Assembly: GCA_003451785.1 (NCBI GenBank)
Contig: DMJL01000151.1
Coordinates: 1-6,470 of the forward strand
Reading direction: 5' to 3'
Length of the DNA stretch: 6,470 nucleotides
Source: Bacteroidales bacterium
GTDB taxonomy: Bacteria > Bacteroidota > Bacteroidia > Bacteroidales > UBA7960
Of the stretch, positions 5,937 through 6,470 are shown in pieces (the first letter of the stretch is position 1; each line of letters starts with the position of its first letter). The notes under the pieces are model-generated. The model was not told the origin of the DNA, made no database searches, and was given only the letters and a program-made list of their open reading frames with translations. The position numbers and the translations under genes were made by a program.

Positions 5937-6470
5937 CTACTTAATCTTTACCGTAAGCATTTTCTTATCTTCGATAAATGCCTCGAGTATGTCGCCAATC
6001 ACCACCGGCCCAACACCTGCCGGAGTACCTGTAAAGATAAAATCGCCTATTTTTAGCGTTACAAAAGTTGACAGGTAGGATATTATTTTGTTAAAACCAA
6101 AAATCAAATCATTAGAAGCTCCCTGCTGCACAACTTCTCCGTTTTTCTTTAGACCAAAGCTTATATTTTCAGGATTTTTAAGATCTGAAATCTGCAAAAA
6201 TTTACTCACAGGCCCCGACCCATCGAAAGCCTTTGCCATCTCCCACGGTAAGCCTTTTTGCCTGCATACACCCTGCAAATCGCGAGCTGTGAAATCAATT
6301 CCAATACCTATTTCTTGGTAATAAGTATGCGCAAACTTCTCCTGAATATGTTTGCCAACCTTGGAAATACGCAACACCAACTCAGCTTCGTAATGGATTT
6401 CTTTGGAAAAATCGGGATAGAAGAACGGCATACCAGGTTTGATGAGTGCCGTTTCGGGTTTCATGAAAAA
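5937..6470 (-). CDS. Fumarylacetoacetate hydrolase-family protein (FAHD1/acylpyruvase type), N-terminus outside window
   Basis: Members of this family hydrolyse or decarboxylate acylpyruvates, oxaloacetate or related ring-cleavage products with a divalent metal. The ORF reads through the right edge: the two codons before the Met at 6464 encode Phe-Phe, giving FFMKPETAL, which is an internal segment of the family. Roughly 25-30 residues (the usual MKIICIGRNY-like start) are therefore missing. Counted from Met 6464, metal ligands appear as E26 and E28 (HYEAELVLRI) and D57 (GIDFTARDLQ). KGLPWEMAKAFDGSGPV (70-86) and GTPAGVGP (146-153) are conserved segments. The visible 177 residues agree with a full length near 205. 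The stop is TAG at 5937-5939. The gene is convergent with the operon and behind a terminator, so it is not co-transcribed. The exact substrate cannot be read from sequence. Confidence 0.9.
   Translation of the reverse strand, partial: FFMKPETALIKPGMPFFYPDFSKEIHYEAELVLRISKVGKHIQEKFAHTYYQEIGIGIDFTARDLQGVCRQKGLPWEMAKAFDGSGPVSKFLQISDLKNPENISFGLKKNGEVVQQGASNDLIFGFNKIISYLSTFVTLKIGDFIFTGTPAGVGPVVIGDILEAFIEDKKMLTVKIK

Noticed and set aside
1..6470. CRISPR arrays, tRNA or rRNA genes, riboswitches
   Set aside because: No regularly spaced repeats, cloverleaf-like segments or rRNA-like sequence were seen; the only long non-coding stretch is 1688-1958.

Overview
The window looks like chromosomal DNA of a Bacteroidota (Bacteroidetes) bacterium, probably an anaerobe or facultative anaerobe. 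Three things point there. The transposase promoter matches the Bacteroidota -33/-7 consensus exactly (TTTG, 19-bp spacer, TATCTTTG). Most genes lack a Shine-Dalgarno site and have A/T-rich leaders. The terminal hydrolase resembles Bacteroidota proteins. This placement is inference from sequence features; no database search was possible.

Layout. Positions 1-1687 hold an apparently complete IS1380-family insertion sequence. It has 15/17-matching terminal inverted repeats and one intact transposase gene on the minus strand. Positions 1688-1958 are an AT-rich spacer without genes. Positions 1959-5793 hold five co-directional plus-strand genes separated by 33-40 bp. They encode a protein resembling the epsilon subunit of acetyl-CoA decarbonylase/synthase (CO_dh/CdhB type), then the alpha, beta and gamma subunits of a pyruvate-type 2-oxoacid:ferredoxin oxidoreductase, then a small dicluster 4Fe-4S protein. 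A 47-nt near-perfect hairpin at 5840-5886 separates this operon from a convergent minus-strand gene. That gene is a fumarylacetoacetate hydrolase-family protein whose N-terminus runs off the right edge.

How the genes work together. Alpha and beta form the thiamine-diphosphate active site, with a proximal 4Fe-4S cluster in beta. Gamma contributes CoA-related and structural functions. The last gene supplies two 4Fe-4S clusters for electron exit or entry. Together they should interconvert a 2-oxoacid (most likely pyruvate), CoA and oxidised ferredoxin with an acyl-CoA, CO2 and reduced ferredoxin. The odd member is the leading CO_dh-like gene: no CODH/ACS catalytic subunit lies in the window. It is therefore best viewed as an accessory fifth subunit of the oxidoreductase, with unknown job.

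The two most interesting points are this five-gene architecture and a perfect 13-bp inverted repeat around the transposase promoter. The repeat is placed so that only read-through transcripts would hide the transposase start codon.
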